The notes under the pieces were generated by a model that was not told the origin of the DNA, made no database searches, and worked only from the letters and a program-made list of their open reading frames with translations. From Acidobacteriota bacterium (lineage in GTDB: Bacteria; Acidobacteriota; Terriglobia; Bryobacterales; Bryobacteraceae), in the NCBI GenBank assembly GCA_016185425.1, contig JACPNQ010000034.1, positions 473,006-537,005 on the forward strand: DNA of 64,000 nt. Direction: 5' to 3'. Below are positions 9,689 to 17,898 of the stretch, piece by piece. The position numbers and the translations under genes were made by a program. Positions within the stretch are counted from its first letter, which is position 1. The number at the start of each line of letters is the position of its first letter.

Positions 9689-10054
9689 CTATTGACGCTT
9701 CGCTACCCGTACATCAAGGATTGTCGACGTACTTACGCGGCGCCCCATATGCGGAAAACTCAGCCTCAGGCCAGGCCCAACATATCCTTCCCGGATCATG
9801 CCGGTTACGTAAGCGCTGCCGAGTCCCTGAATCAGCGTCGGCTCGGGACAGTATTCCGGGTGTCCCCACACCAACGTTTCTCCGGACTCCTGAGGGATTA
9901 CGGTATAGGTGTTGTTGCGGGTTTGCACTTCGATCACAGTGCCCGGGCGCACCTGGCGCAACTCGATTCCGCCTTCAGCATCAATTGGGATATGGCTCCT
10001 GAAGACACCGCTATCGCTCGCTGGGTTCGAATTGTGTATGCCTGAATCGCCCAT
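9689..10054 (-). CDS. conserved small protein of unknown function
   Basis: 121 residues without signal peptide or membrane segment. The centre reads GTVIEVQTRNNTYTVIP, then ETLVWGHPEYCPEP, then GSAYVTGMIREGYVGPGLRLSF. This pattern is familiar from short acidobacterial hypothetical proteins and is probably a compact beta fold. The start has an AGGAA motif at a good distance. It lies between the GYD gene and the sugar-isomerase-like gene on the same strand, with gaps of about 50 bases on each side. I do not recognise a function. Confidence 0.65.
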   Translation of the reverse strand: MGDSGIHNSNPASDSGVFRSHIPIDAEGGIELRQVRPGTVIEVQTRNNTYTVIPQESGETLVWGHPEYCPEPTLIQGLGSAYVTGMIREGYVGPGLRLSFPHMGRRVSTSTILDVRVAKRQ

Positions 10055-10106
10055 CGGGTGTTCCTAGGCTGTAGATGTTGTCAGAAGCAGAAGGTTTCAA
10101 CCTGGA

Positions 10107-10925
10107 CTAGCGTGTAAAGAAAGGTAACACTTTGGCGGCCACATACGAGGCGGCGGCTTCCGGGCTATAGTCCTGCATCTGCAAGACATGCGTGGAAACC
10201 TCCACAACAACCGGACCTCGATAGTTTACCTGTCGAAGCAGGGCGGCGTAGGCGGCGTAGTCGATGGACCCTTGGCCCGGAAGCGCAAACCGGAACTTCT
10301 CGGGAGTGCCGGTCCAATCCTTGATGTGGATCATTGCTATGTGCGGCAGAGCGGCCTTCAGTGTCTTTTCTAGCGGGAGTCGCTGAAGCTGGAAGTGGCT
10401 GTAATCGTAGTTGATTTTGAGGAACGGCGACGCGACCTCCGCACAAAGACCCGCGGCATCGCCGGGGAGGTGCAGCGCCGAGCTGATATGCGCTTTGATC
10501 GCAACCGGCACCTTGTATTTTTCCGCAACGCGCGCCCATCCGCGCAGCCTGATCAGGAATTGCGGACGAAGCTCCGCCCACTCTTCCGGCTTACCGCCGA
10601 CGACCGTCTCCACGATTGGCCGGCCGAACTCCGCGGCGAGCTTGCACGACGATTCGAGCTGCCGCAGATGTTCCGATTCGTCGCCGGTGAGGCGTAAATC
10701 TTCCATGATGCTGAGGATGGGAAGGCGGTATTTTTGGGACAAGCGGCGGGCTTCGGCAGCGATCACCGTATTGGGCGGGAAGAGCTCGACGCCGGTATAC
10801 CCGAACTTGGCGCAGAGCGCGAACGACTTTTCGAGCGGCCATCCGGGGAAAGCTTTAAAGCTGAAGCCGAATGGCCACGATTTGGACGCCGCTAGCGCGG
10901 CCAGCAGTGCACGACGGGTAATCAT
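10107..10925 (-). CDS. sugar phosphate isomerase/epimerase-like TIM barrel, probably exported
   Basis: 272 residues of the xylose-isomerase-like TIM-barrel (AP_endonuc_2) family. Likely metal and catalytic residues lie in GYTGVELFPP, IVETVVGG, PVAIKAHISS, KINYDYSHFQ, MIHIKDW and PVVVEVSTH. I place the start at 10925, where ATG overlaps the stop of the preceding gene as ATGA; a longer frame begins 39 bases earlier. The N-terminus MITRRALLAALAAS resembles a Tat/Sec signal, which suggests a periplasmic location. Members of this family isomerise keto sugars and, in some glycoside pathways, cleave 3-keto glycosides. It is the last gene of the GntR-linked operon. Confidence 0.82.
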   Translation of the reverse strand: MITRRALLAALAASKSWPFGFSFKAFPGWPLEKSFALCAKFGYTGVELFPPNTVIAAEARRLSQKYRLPILSIMEDLRLTGDESEHLRQLESSCKLAAEFGRPIVETVVGGKPEEWAELRPQFLIRLRGWARVAEKYKVPVAIKAHISSALHLPGDAAGLCAEVASPFLKINYDYSHFQLQRLPLEKTLKAALPHIAMIHIKDWTGTPEKFRFALPGQGSIDYAAYAALLRQVNYRGPVVVEVSTHVLQMQDYSPEAAASYVAAKVLPFFTR

Positions 10926-11491
10926 GGATGCGCGGCGATGTACTCTTTGAGCATCCGCATCCACTCGCCGATATAGTACGGGTTGTCATGCCATGTGCGT
11001 CCGGAAACCATGTTGCCATCGCGTACGCAGCGATCGTTGACGAACGCACCTCCGCTGAACTCGACATCGAGCTTGCACTTCGGAACCGTGGCCATGCGCC
11101 GGCCGCGAATGACATCGGCGGCGGCGGCGATCTCTACTCCGTGGCAGACAATAGCAACGGGTTTCCGGGCTTCGAAGAAGTGGCGCGTGATGCGGAGCAG
11201 GTCCAGATCATAACGGAGGTATTCCGGCGCGCGGCCGCCGCTGATGAACAGCCCGGCGTACTCGTCCGGGTCGACATCGCGAAAGGCGATATCGGATTTC
11301 CAGTGATAGCTGGGGCCTTCGCGCGTTAGATCCCAGCCTGGCGGGATCTCGTGCATAACCAGGTGGTAGACTCGCCTCTCCGGTGCGGCAACTACGGCGT
11401 CGTAACCTTCTTCGATGACGCGCCAGATGGGATATACCGTGTCCAAAGCTTCCGACGCGTCACCGATGGGGATAAGGATTTTTGGTTTCAT
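10922..11491 (-). CDS. DJ-1/PfpI family protein (glutamine amidotransferase-like class I)
   Basis: 189 residues with the DJ-1/PfpI fold. The nucleophile-elbow cysteine is C116 in VAIVCHGVE, followed by His117. The acidic partner lies in the GGRAPEYLR loop (Glu90). There is no signal peptide, so it is probably cytoplasmic. Family members act as proteases, amidases or glyoxalase/deglycase-like carbonyl-damage enzymes; the exact activity cannot be read from sequence. It follows the gluconate-dehydrogenase-like small subunit gene by three bases and overlaps the sugar-isomerase gene as ATGA, so it is part of the same operon. Confidence 0.85.
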   Translation of the reverse strand: MKPKILIPIGDASEALDTVYPIWRVIEEGYDAVVAAPERRVYHLVMHEIPPGWDLTREGPSYHWKSDIAFRDVDPDEYAGLFISGGRAPEYLRYDLDLLRITRHFFEARKPVAIVCHGVEIAAAADVIRGRRMATVPKCKLDVEFSGGAFVNDRCVRDGNMVSGRTWHDNPYYIGEWMRMLKEYIAAHP

Positions 11492-11494
11492 TCG

Positions 11495-12049
11495 TTATTT
11501 CAGGTTGGCCTTTTTGAGGGCCTGTTCGAGAGCTTCAGCGGGCACGCTGAATTGTGTCATGCCTTTGCCGCCCCGGTAATCGACGTCTTTGTAACCGGCG
11601 GGATGCGTGTAAAACGCGTCGATTGTCATGCGGCGCGCCCAATCGAAGAAGTCGGCACCGGGTTTGTCGGAAGGGGCGGCGCGGCGCCGGTCGCAGATAC
11701 GATCGAGGAGCGCGGTTTGCTCACGGATAGCAGAGTTGACGAACTCTTTGCTCGCAACCTGCGCATTGAGCCATGCGAGCCCGCCGCGGAAGGTTTGCGC
11801 GAGCCGCCCGTTGCGGCTACTCAGCAGTTCGATGTACTCGGCCGCGCCGGCCGCGGACGCGGCGGGCGACACTTCGTCGGCGGGAATGATGAGATCGCAG
11901 AGCGCCTTGAGCGTGGTGAACTCGTGATCGGTAAAAAACCCCGTCCTCGAGCTAACGGCTGCTAGTGCTGGTCCATGGTCGTGCTGGGCCTGCGCTGCCA
12001 GTGGGAGAGCGGAGATCTGGACGAGGGTGCGGCGAGTGAATTTAGACAT
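11495..12049 (-). CDS. gluconate 2-dehydrogenase subunit 3-like protein (Tat-exported)
   Basis: 184-residue protein of the Gluconate_2-dh3 family. This small subunit accompanies FAD-dependent GMC oxidoreductases and carries the Tat signal for the pair. The twin-arginine motif lies in KFTRRTLVQISALPLAAQA. The body has the family pattern FFTDHEFTTLKALCDLIIPADEVSPAASAAG and a C-terminal YKDVDYRGGKGMTQF. It overlaps the GMC gene by eight bases, which supports coupled expression and complex formation. No cytochrome c subunit gene is present in this operon, so the electron acceptor must lie elsewhere. Confidence 0.88.
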   Translation of the reverse strand: MSKFTRRTLVQISALPLAAQAQHDHGPALAAVSSRTGFFTDHEFTTLKALCDLIIPADEVSPAASAAGAAEYIELLSSRNGRLAQTFRGGLAWLNAQVASKEFVNSAIREQTALLDRICDRRRAAPSDKPGADFFDWARRMTIDAFYTHPAGYKDVDYRGGKGMTQFSVPAEALEQALKKANLK

Positions 12050-13706
12050 TGCTTTTCCTCATCTCTTCGGCCAGGTATTCGCTCATGCGCATGGCGAGCG
12101 CGACGATGGACAGCGTGGGGTTCTTGTCAGGGTTCGAAACGAACGGCGCGGCGTCGGCAACGAACAGATTCTTCACATCATGTGCCTGCTGATACTTGTT
12201 GAGCGCGGATTTGCGCGGATCGTTGCCCATGCGAATCGTGCCGACTTCGTGGATCACTTCTCCGCCGGTTGTGATGGACCCCGAAGAAATCGTGCCGGGC
12301 CGTCCGCCGAGCGTGGTGATGATATCGGTGAATGTCTTCCGCATGTGGGCTGACTGCCGCTGCTCGTGCTCCGACCAATTGAAATGAAAGCGCAGCACGG
12401 GTATGCCGTATTCGTCGGTGACGGAGGGATCGATCTCGCAGTAGCTCTTTTCGTTGGGGATCATTTCGCCGCGGCCGGTGAAGCCGATGTAGGTGCCGTA
12501 GTCGTGGCGGATGTGTTGCTTCAGCGCCGCGCCGTACGTAGGATAACGATTTGCAGCCGATTGAAATGTGCCGAGGTGCGGCTGCGCGAAACCGCCGCCC
12601 ATTTCCACGTGGTAGCCGCGAGGAAAGTCGAGCTTCTCACCGAAGAGCCACCAGGGGATGTACGTATGCATTCCGCGAATGCCGTCGGTGTCGTGGTGCA
12701 TCAGTCCCTCAAGAGCAGGCACCTGGCCGCGGACGCTGAGGCCGACGGTGTCGGTGAGATAACGGCCGACAACGCCGCTCGAGTTCGCGAGGTTATTGGA
12801 GTTGAGCAGCAGCCGGGCGCTTTCGCAAGCGCTGGCCGCGAGGACGACGACGCGGGCCTTCACCTGGCGTTCCTGGCGAGTGAATTTGTCGATGTAGGAG
12901 ACGCCATCGACCTTGCCGTTCTTCACAAGAAGCTGACGCACCATCGCGTTAGTCCGGAGTTCGAGAAGGCCGGTTTTCAGTGCCGGGAAGATTTGGACCT
13001 GGCTCGATGAGTAGGCCGACGCCGTGAGGCATCCGCGCCCGCAGTGGCCGCAATAGTGGCAAGCGGCGCGGCCGTTCAGCGCCTTGGTCAGCATTGCCTT
13101 GCGCGCGGGGATAACCGGGATGCCGAGCTTCGCGCAGGCCTTCTGTATCAGCACTTCATGCACGCGCGGCGCGGGCGGCGGCTGGAAGATGCCGTCGGGC
13201 GCGGTACGCAATCCCTCCTTCGTGCCATGCACGCCGACGAAGGCTTCGGCCTTATCGTAATAGGGCGCTACGTCGGCGTACGAGATAGGCCAGTCGTCGC
13301 CGAGACCGTCCGTCGAGTAGGGTTTAAAGTCGTAATCCGAGAAGCGCAGAAAAATGCGGCCGAAGTGGTTCGTACGGCCGCCGACGATGCGCGAACGGAA
13401 CCACGCGAACTTGTCGCCAGGCGCAACAGTGTAAGGCTCGCCGGGGATATCCCAGTAGCCGTTCGGCGCTTCAAAGTAGCCGTACTTCATCCCGCCGAAG
13501 TAATAGCGGCCATCATCGCCCGCGCCCCGGTGCGGCACCTGCCAAGGCATGAGATGTTCCTTGAAATCCTTCGAGGGATTTAACGGGCCGCCGGCCTCAA
13601 GGAGAAGCACCTTGACGCCCATTTTTGTGAGTGTATGTACGACGGTACCGCCACCTGCCCCGGAGCCAATGACAACAACGTCGTATGCGGTTTCGGATTT
13701 CTGCAT
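12042..13706 (-). CDS. GMC-type FAD oxidoreductase with FeS-cluster cysteines (glucoside 3-dehydrogenase-like)
   Basis: 554 residues from the ATG at 13706, chosen because MQKSETAYDVVVIGSGAGGG puts the FAD-binding GxGxxG at the N-terminus; a longer frame upstream is only the shadow of the receptor gene. Further features are the FAD/GMC signature around IVGGRTNHFGR and a CxxCxxCxxxC cluster at 216-226 (CHYCGHCGRGC), as in FeS-containing FAD glucose/glucoside dehydrogenases. The C-terminal His-Asn pair lies in HEVGTIRMGNDP and NPDKNPTLS. It has no signal of its own and is probably co-exported with the Tat subunit encoded next. It oxidises a sugar alcohol or ring hydroxyl; oxidation at C3 is an inference from operon content. 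Confidence 0.9.
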   Translation of the reverse strand: MQKSETAYDVVVIGSGAGGGTVVHTLTKMGVKVLLLEAGGPLNPSKDFKEHLMPWQVPHRGAGDDGRYYFGGMKYGYFEAPNGYWDIPGEPYTVAPGDKFAWFRSRIVGGRTNHFGRIFLRFSDYDFKPYSTDGLGDDWPISYADVAPYYDKAEAFVGVHGTKEGLRTAPDGIFQPPPAPRVHEVLIQKACAKLGIPVIPARKAMLTKALNGRAACHYCGHCGRGCLTASAYSSSQVQIFPALKTGLLELRTNAMVRQLLVKNGKVDGVSYIDKFTRQERQVKARVVVLAASACESARLLLNSNNLANSSGVVGRYLTDTVGLSVRGQVPALEGLMHHDTDGIRGMHTYIPWWLFGEKLDFPRGYHVEMGGGFAQPHLGTFQSAANRYPTYGAALKQHIRHDYGTYIGFTGRGEMIPNEKSYCEIDPSVTDEYGIPVLRFHFNWSEHEQRQSAHMRKTFTDIITTLGGRPGTISSGSITTGGEVIHEVGTIRMGNDPRKSALNKYQQAHDVKNLFVADAAPFVSNPDKNPTLSIVALAMRMSEYLAEEMRKSNV

Positions 13707-13708
13707 GC

Positions 13709-16700
13709 CTAAAAGATTAGTTTTAGCGCAACCTGGAGCTGGCGCGGCGTGTTCTGCTGCGCCGTGATCTGGCCGAATGCGGTGGCGCCCGCAGTGGTGT
13801 TTGGTGCAGCGAACTGCACGCGATTGAAGGCGTTGAACGATTCGAAGCGGAACTGCGCGCGGATGGACTCGCGGATCTGAAAGTTTTTGAAGAGGGACAG
13901 ATCGTAATTGGCTGTACCCTGCGTGCGGAAGTCCGGCGTAGTGCGGGAACTGTTGCCGTAGGTGAACGCGGGGGGAACGGCGAAGGCGGAGGTATCGAAC
14001 CAACGATTCAGCCGATCCTGTGCGGGGCCGGAGAGTTCCGTGCCGGTAGCGATTCGGTTGGGCCGCACGCCGCCGATGGAGCCCGTGACGAGCGGGAAGC
14101 CGCTTTGGAAGCTGCCGATTCCGTTGATCTGCCAGTTGCCGATGAGGAGGCCGGCGAACCTCGGCAGGTTGTGGCCGAGCAATTTGCCGCGGCCGAAGGG
14201 AAGTTCATACATACCCGAAAGGACGAGGCGCTTTGAGACATCCTGCGGGTCGAGCGACCGTTCCAGGCGGAGGTTGGTGTGATCGAGAATGCCCGCCGTG
14301 GGGCCGGAGCCGTCCTGGCCCGTGTCGTTGATATTCTTCGCGGCAGTGAATGCGCCCAGGACCGTAAAGCCTTTGGCGAACCGCCTCTCCACGCGCAGTT
14401 GGAAGGAGTGGTACATGGAGTTGCCGATCGTTGCGTTGACGGCGGTGACTTGCGTGTACTGCGGATAGGGGCGCAGAAGCTGGCCGCGTTGCACGGTGCG
14501 CTGGCTAAGGGTGCTGGTGGGGTCGATGATGACTCCGAAGAATGGGTTCTCGACGAGCTGATTGTTCACGGCGCCAAGAGCAATTTGTGCGGCGGTGAGG
14601 TCGTTCAGATTGATCGCGCCGAACTGTGTCTTGTTGCCCTTGTTGGCGGCGTATGTTGCTTCGACGATCAGGTCCTTGCCTACGCTGCGCTGAATGGAGA
14701 AGTTCCAGTTCTGAAAGTAAGGCGTGACCAAGCCGATGATAGCCGAGCGTTGCGCTTGGCCGAGCTGCACTCCAGGCGTCAACTGGCTGCCGGTGAGCGG
14801 CGGATTGGTGCCGCCAGGGAAAGGATTCGAGACGTTGACGATCGGCGTGATGCCGTCGAGGGACGTATTGATATTGGTGACGCCGGTGAAGCCATCGACG
14901 AAGCCACCGCCGGGGCCGGAGGCATCGGTTGGAGAGAGGCCGAAGAAGATGCCGTAGCCGGCGCGGACGGTAGTGCGATCGTTGAGCTGATAGGCGAGCC
15001 CGATCCGCGGCGCGAAGTTGTTTTTGTCAACCCGATAGAGCGGGCGGCCGGCGCCGTTGACAGCGGAGAATGTCATCGCGCCCTTCAGATTCGGGAACCC
15101 GGGGACGCGGCCAGCGATGGGAGACGCGGCGTTGAAGTCGAAGATGCTCGCGCGGTCATAACGTTCGGTGCGAGCAAAGTTGAGATCGTAACGGATACCG
15201 GCGTTGACGGTGAGCTTGCGGGTCATCTTGTAGTCTTCCTGCAGATAAAAGGCCCAATAGCTCGACTTGGAGGCGATGGCGGGATCGGTGGCGATGACGC
15301 CGCTCGGGATGCCAAGAAGAAATGTCGCATAACCGTAGCCGCCGGTTGCCGTTGCCTGGAAGGGATTCGGGCCCTGTGTGAAGTTCTGCGCGAAGTTGAG
15401 ATTGCCGCTGGCGCGCGTGTTTTGAAGCTGATTGATGAAGAAGGTGCGGAAGTCGGCGCCGCCTTTTAAGGTGTGTTTGCCGGCGATCTTGGTGAGTGAG
15501 GCCTGGACGGAGTGGCTGAGCTGCGTGGAGTAGTTCTGGTTGCCGTTGCCGATGCCGGACATGGAGGAGATGGTTGTGGGCGGAATAGCGCGTACCTGTT
15601 GCGCGTCGCGGAAATTCGCGGCAATCCCGATCGTGGTGACGTCGAAGCCGTCGCTCCATGCCGTACGTGTGCCGAACATGCGGGAGATACCGTAATTGAC
15701 GTTGAGAATGAGCGTGGGGCTGAACGTGTAAGTGTCCTGCAGCGTGAAGGAGTGGCGGCGCTGTGTGAGCGGAGGATTGGAAGAGTTGCCAATGTTGCCG
15801 AAATAGTTCGGCTCCCCGACGAACGGATATTGAACGGAGTACCGGCCGAAGAGTTTGTGACGATCGGAGAGGTTGTGATCCAGGCGGATGTCGCCGGAAT
15901 CGGTGACGTTTTTCCGCGAAGCGCCGATGTCGAGATTACCGACAAGGCGAGTGTTGGTGGGAGCGGGGAAGTACTGGGCGAGCGCGCGGGAAGTATTACT
16001 GATGCGGCCGGAGGGGACGACATTGCCGGGAAAGGGAGAGCGGGTGAAGTTGCCGGCGGAGACTTCGCGGAGGGTTGCCGGATCGTAGACCACGATGAGC
16101 GCGGCCGCGGAAGTAGTGGTGCGGGAAAAGTCGCCCGCGCGCTCGAGAACCGTTGGAACGGTGAAGTTGGAGGTGGCTAGCTGCGATTCGCGAAAGCCCT
16201 CGTAATCGATGAAAAAGAAGGTGCGGTCACGGCCTTTATAGAGCTTGGGCAGCACCAGTGGCCCGCCGAGCGTGAAGCCGAATTGATTCCGGCGAAGCGC
16301 GCCGATGGGTACGCCGCCGCGATTGGCGAAGAAGCTGTTTGCGTCCATCTTTGAATTACGAAGGAATTCGTAGACGGTGCCGTGAAGCCGGTTGGTGCCG
16401 GACTTGGTGACGACGCTGATGACACCGCCGTTGAACCGGCCGAACTCGGCGGAGAGGGCGTTCGTTTCGACTTTGAATTCACTGACGGCATCCACACTCG
16501 GTGTGTAGATCAGGAAGTTGTTTCGCGCGCCGTTGCGGGGCGTGGTGTTGGGCATGCCGTCGACGGTGACTTCACTGGTGAAGTTGCTGGCTCCGTTGAT
16601 GGAAGGGACGCTCCCGCCAAGGTGGACAAAACCGGCCGATGGAGTGGGAAGGACGCCCGGCGACAGCGCGGCGAGTGAGAAGGGTTCGCGGCCGTTGAGC

Positions 16701-17122
16701 GGGAGTTCGATAATGCGGCGATTCTCGATGACTTGGCCTAGCGTAGCGTTGGTAGTATTGACGAGAGGCGCGGTGGCATCGACAGTGACCCGTTCCGTTG
16801 CCGCTCCGATTTCGAGCTTGAGATCCAGCGACACGCGGTCGGAAACCTGGAGCAGAACATTGTCGCGCGTGGCCGGCTTGAAGCCGGACTTGATGACTTC
16901 AACGCGGTAGGTGCCGGGTGGCAACAGCGGGAAGGAGTAGAGGCCGGAATCGGATGTGGTGAAGCGGCGGGTGATGTTGGTGGCGGAGTTGGTGATAGCG
17001 ACTTCGGCGCCAGGAACCGCGGCGCCGGAGGAGTCCGAGATCAGACCTTGGAGGGTGGCGGTGGACGACTGAGCGAGGGCCGCCACGGCCAGGAGCGGGA
17101 CGAGGGCGAGAAGGCGCGACAT
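13709..17122 (-). CDS. Oar-like TonB-dependent receptor heading the GntR-linked operon
   Basis: 1137 residues: signal peptide MSRLLALVPLLAVAALAQ, CarboxypepD_reg domain at about 20-105 (TLQGLISDSSGAAVPGAEV), plug at about 115-245 (IELPLNGREPFSLAAL; EVTVDGMPNTTPRN; FGRFNGGVISVVTKSGTN), and a barrel ending LQVALKLIF. Its stop lies two bases before the GMC oxidoreductase start, so uptake and oxidation genes are tightly linked. The ATG follows directly after a 12-bp palindrome that overlaps the predicted transcription start. The mRNA may be almost leaderless, as no Shine-Dalgarno sequence is visible. Ligand unknown, presumably a glycoside. Confidence 0.93.
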   Translation of the reverse strand: MSRLLALVPLLAVAALAQSSTATLQGLISDSSGAAVPGAEVAITNSATNITRRFTTSDSGLYSFPLLPPGTYRVEVIKSGFKPATRDNVLLQVSDRVSLDLKLEIGAATERVTVDATAPLVNTTNATLGQVIENRRIIELPLNGREPFSLAALSPGVLPTPSAGFVHLGGSVPSINGASNFTSEVTVDGMPNTTPRNGARNNFLIYTPSVDAVSEFKVETNALSAEFGRFNGGVISVVTKSGTNRLHGTVYEFLRNSKMDANSFFANRGGVPIGALRRNQFGFTLGGPLVLPKLYKGRDRTFFFIDYEGFRESQLATSNFTVPTVLERAGDFSRTTTSAAALIVVYDPATLREVSAGNFTRSPFPGNVVPSGRISNTSRALAQYFPAPTNTRLVGNLDIGASRKNVTDSGDIRLDHNLSDRHKLFGRYSVQYPFVGEPNYFGNIGNSSNPPLTQRRHSFTLQDTYTFSPTLILNVNYGISRMFGTRTAWSDGFDVTTIGIAANFRDAQQVRAIPPTTISSMSGIGNGNQNYSTQLSHSVQASLTKIAGKHTLKGGADFRTFFINQLQNTRASGNLNFAQNFTQGPNPFQATATGGYGYATFLLGIPSGVIATDPAIASKSSYWAFYLQEDYKMTRKLTVNAGIRYDLNFARTERYDRASIFDFNAASPIAGRVPGFPNLKGAMTFSAVNGAGRPLYRVDKNNFAPRIGLAYQLNDRTTVRAGYGIFFGLSPTDASGPGGGFVDGFTGVTNINTSLDGITPIVNVSNPFPGGTNPPLTGSQLTPGVQLGQAQRSAIIGLVTPYFQNWNFSIQRSVGKDLIVEATYAANKGNKTQFGAINLNDLTAAQIALGAVNNQLVENPFFGVIIDPTSTLSQRTVQRGQLLRPYPQYTQVTAVNATIGNSMYHSFQLRVERRFAKGFTVLGAFTAAKNINDTGQDGSGPTAGILDHTNLRLERSLDPQDVSKRLVLSGMYELPFGRGKLLGHNLPRFAGLLIGNWQINGIGSFQSGFPLVTGSIGGVRPNRIATGTELSGPAQDRLNRWFDTSAFAVPPAFTYGNSSRTTPDFRTQGTANYDLSLFKNFQIRESIRAQFRFESFNAFNRVQFAAPNTTAGATAFGQITAQQNTPRQLQVALKLIF

Positions 17123-17124
17123 AG

Positions 17125-17136
17125 CTGATGTATCAG
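17125..17136. promoter_or_regulatory. palindromic operator O1 (CTGATGTATCAG)
   Basis: Perfect 5+5 palindrome CTGAT-GT-ATCAG, two bases upstream of the receptor gene start. An identical copy lies 59 bp away at the regulator start codon. It covers the predicted transcription start of the leftward operon, the expected place for a repressor site. Binding by the adjacent GntR protein is inferred. Confidence 0.75.
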
Positions 17137-17138
17137 CG

Positions 17139-17168
17139 AATGTATTGCAGATCCTATGGCCGTGTCAA
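17139..17168 (-). promoter_or_regulatory. predicted sigma-70 promoter of the leftward operon
   Basis: On the minus strand a perfect -35 hexamer TTGACA (17168-17163) is followed by an 18-base spacer and TACATT (17144-17139), which matches the -10 consensus at four of six positions. Transcription would begin near 17132, inside palindrome O1 and only about ten bases before the ATG. Confidence 0.5.
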
Positions 17169-17183
17169 GCGAATTGTTGTAAG

Positions 17184-17195
17184 CTGATGTATCAG
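17184..17195. promoter_or_regulatory. palindromic operator O2 (CTGATGTATCAG)
   Basis: Second exact copy of the 12-bp palindrome. Its last base is the first base of the GTG start of the regulator gene, and it lies 15 bp upstream of the -35 box of the divergent operon. A bound regulator here could repress its own gene and cooperate with O1. Confidence 0.72.
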
Positions 17196-17896
17196 TGAGA
17201 CCGCAAAGAAACACGCAAAGCCTGTCCGAGATGGTTTACAAGAATTTGCGGATTCGAATCCTCTCGGGGCAGATTCCGCTCGGGACGCCGTTGTCGCGGC
17301 GGCAGGTGGCGAGCGAATTCGGCGTCAGTATCGTCCCCGTGGGAGAGGCGCTGCAACGGCTGCAAACTGAGGAGCTGGTGGAAAGCCGGCCGCGCGTCGG
17401 CACGCGTGTGCGAATACCGGCGGCCGATGACGTGCGCGGTTACTATACCGTACGCGAAGCCCTGGAGACCCATTCGGCACGCTTGTTTGCGGAGAAGGCG
17501 AGCCGGGCGGAGAAGGAAGAGATTGCGGGATTGGCGGCGTGGCTGGACAAGGAATACACCAGAGCGGGGAAGGGGAAGCTAACGGCGGAGGAGATTTACG
17601 AACTGCACCAGCGGCATCTCCGGTTCCACATGCGAGTGGCGGAGTGTACCGGTTGCCGGGCATTGGCGCAGGCGATGGAACGGAACCATGTGCTGACGCT
17701 GAACTGGCTCTACGACACGGCGGCGGACTGGCACCAGTTGCCGCCGCGTTTTCACGCCTCGCTCGCCGAGGCGTTGGCCGCGGGCGACCCGTTTCAGGCG
17801 AGCGAGGCGATGAGAAGCCATGTGACGTTTGGGCGCGAGGAGCTATTGGAAAAGCTCGACAAGCGGCTGCGGCACATGGAAGTGATGACGGCTTAG
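17195..17896 (+). CDS. GntR family transcriptional regulator, FCD-type
   Basis: 233 residues. A winged helix-turn-helix at about 10-75 (SLSEMVYKNLRIRILSGQIP; RRQVASEFGVSIVPVGEALQRL; GTRVRI) is followed by an FCD all-helical ligand domain at about 85-220. The latter has the family's metal-site pattern in YTVREALETHSARL, HQRHLRFHMRVAECTG and EAMRSHVTFG. The start is GTG directly on palindrome O2; an ATG at 17231 would cut into the DNA-binding domain. It is divergent from the receptor/GMC operon and probably represses it until a sugar-derived acid or similar ligand binds. Autoregulation is likely. Confidence 0.9.
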   Translation: MRPQRNTQSLSEMVYKNLRIRILSGQIPLGTPLSRRQVASEFGVSIVPVGEALQRLQTEELVESRPRVGTRVRIPAADDVRGYYTVREALETHSARLFAEKASRAEKEEIAGLAAWLDKEYTRAGKGKLTAEEIYELHQRHLRFHMRVAECTGCRALAQAMERNHVLTLNWLYDTAADWHQLPPRFHASLAEALAAGDPFQASEAMRSHVTFGREELLEKLDKRLRHMEVMTA

Positions 17897-17898
17897 GC

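Noticed and set aside
12042..14003. The long form of the GMC oxidoreductase starting at 14003
   Set aside because: Its first 99 codons lie inside the receptor gene and do not resemble the family; the FAD motif begins right after the ATG at 13706.
14279..15469. A 396-codon frame on the plus strand inside the TonB receptor gene
   Set aside because: It is the complement of a well-supported receptor; its low-complexity composition is typical of a shadow frame.
17231..17896. ATG 17231 as the start of the GntR gene
   Set aside because: It would remove part of the first helix of the DNA-binding domain; the GTG at 17195 keeps the full family length.
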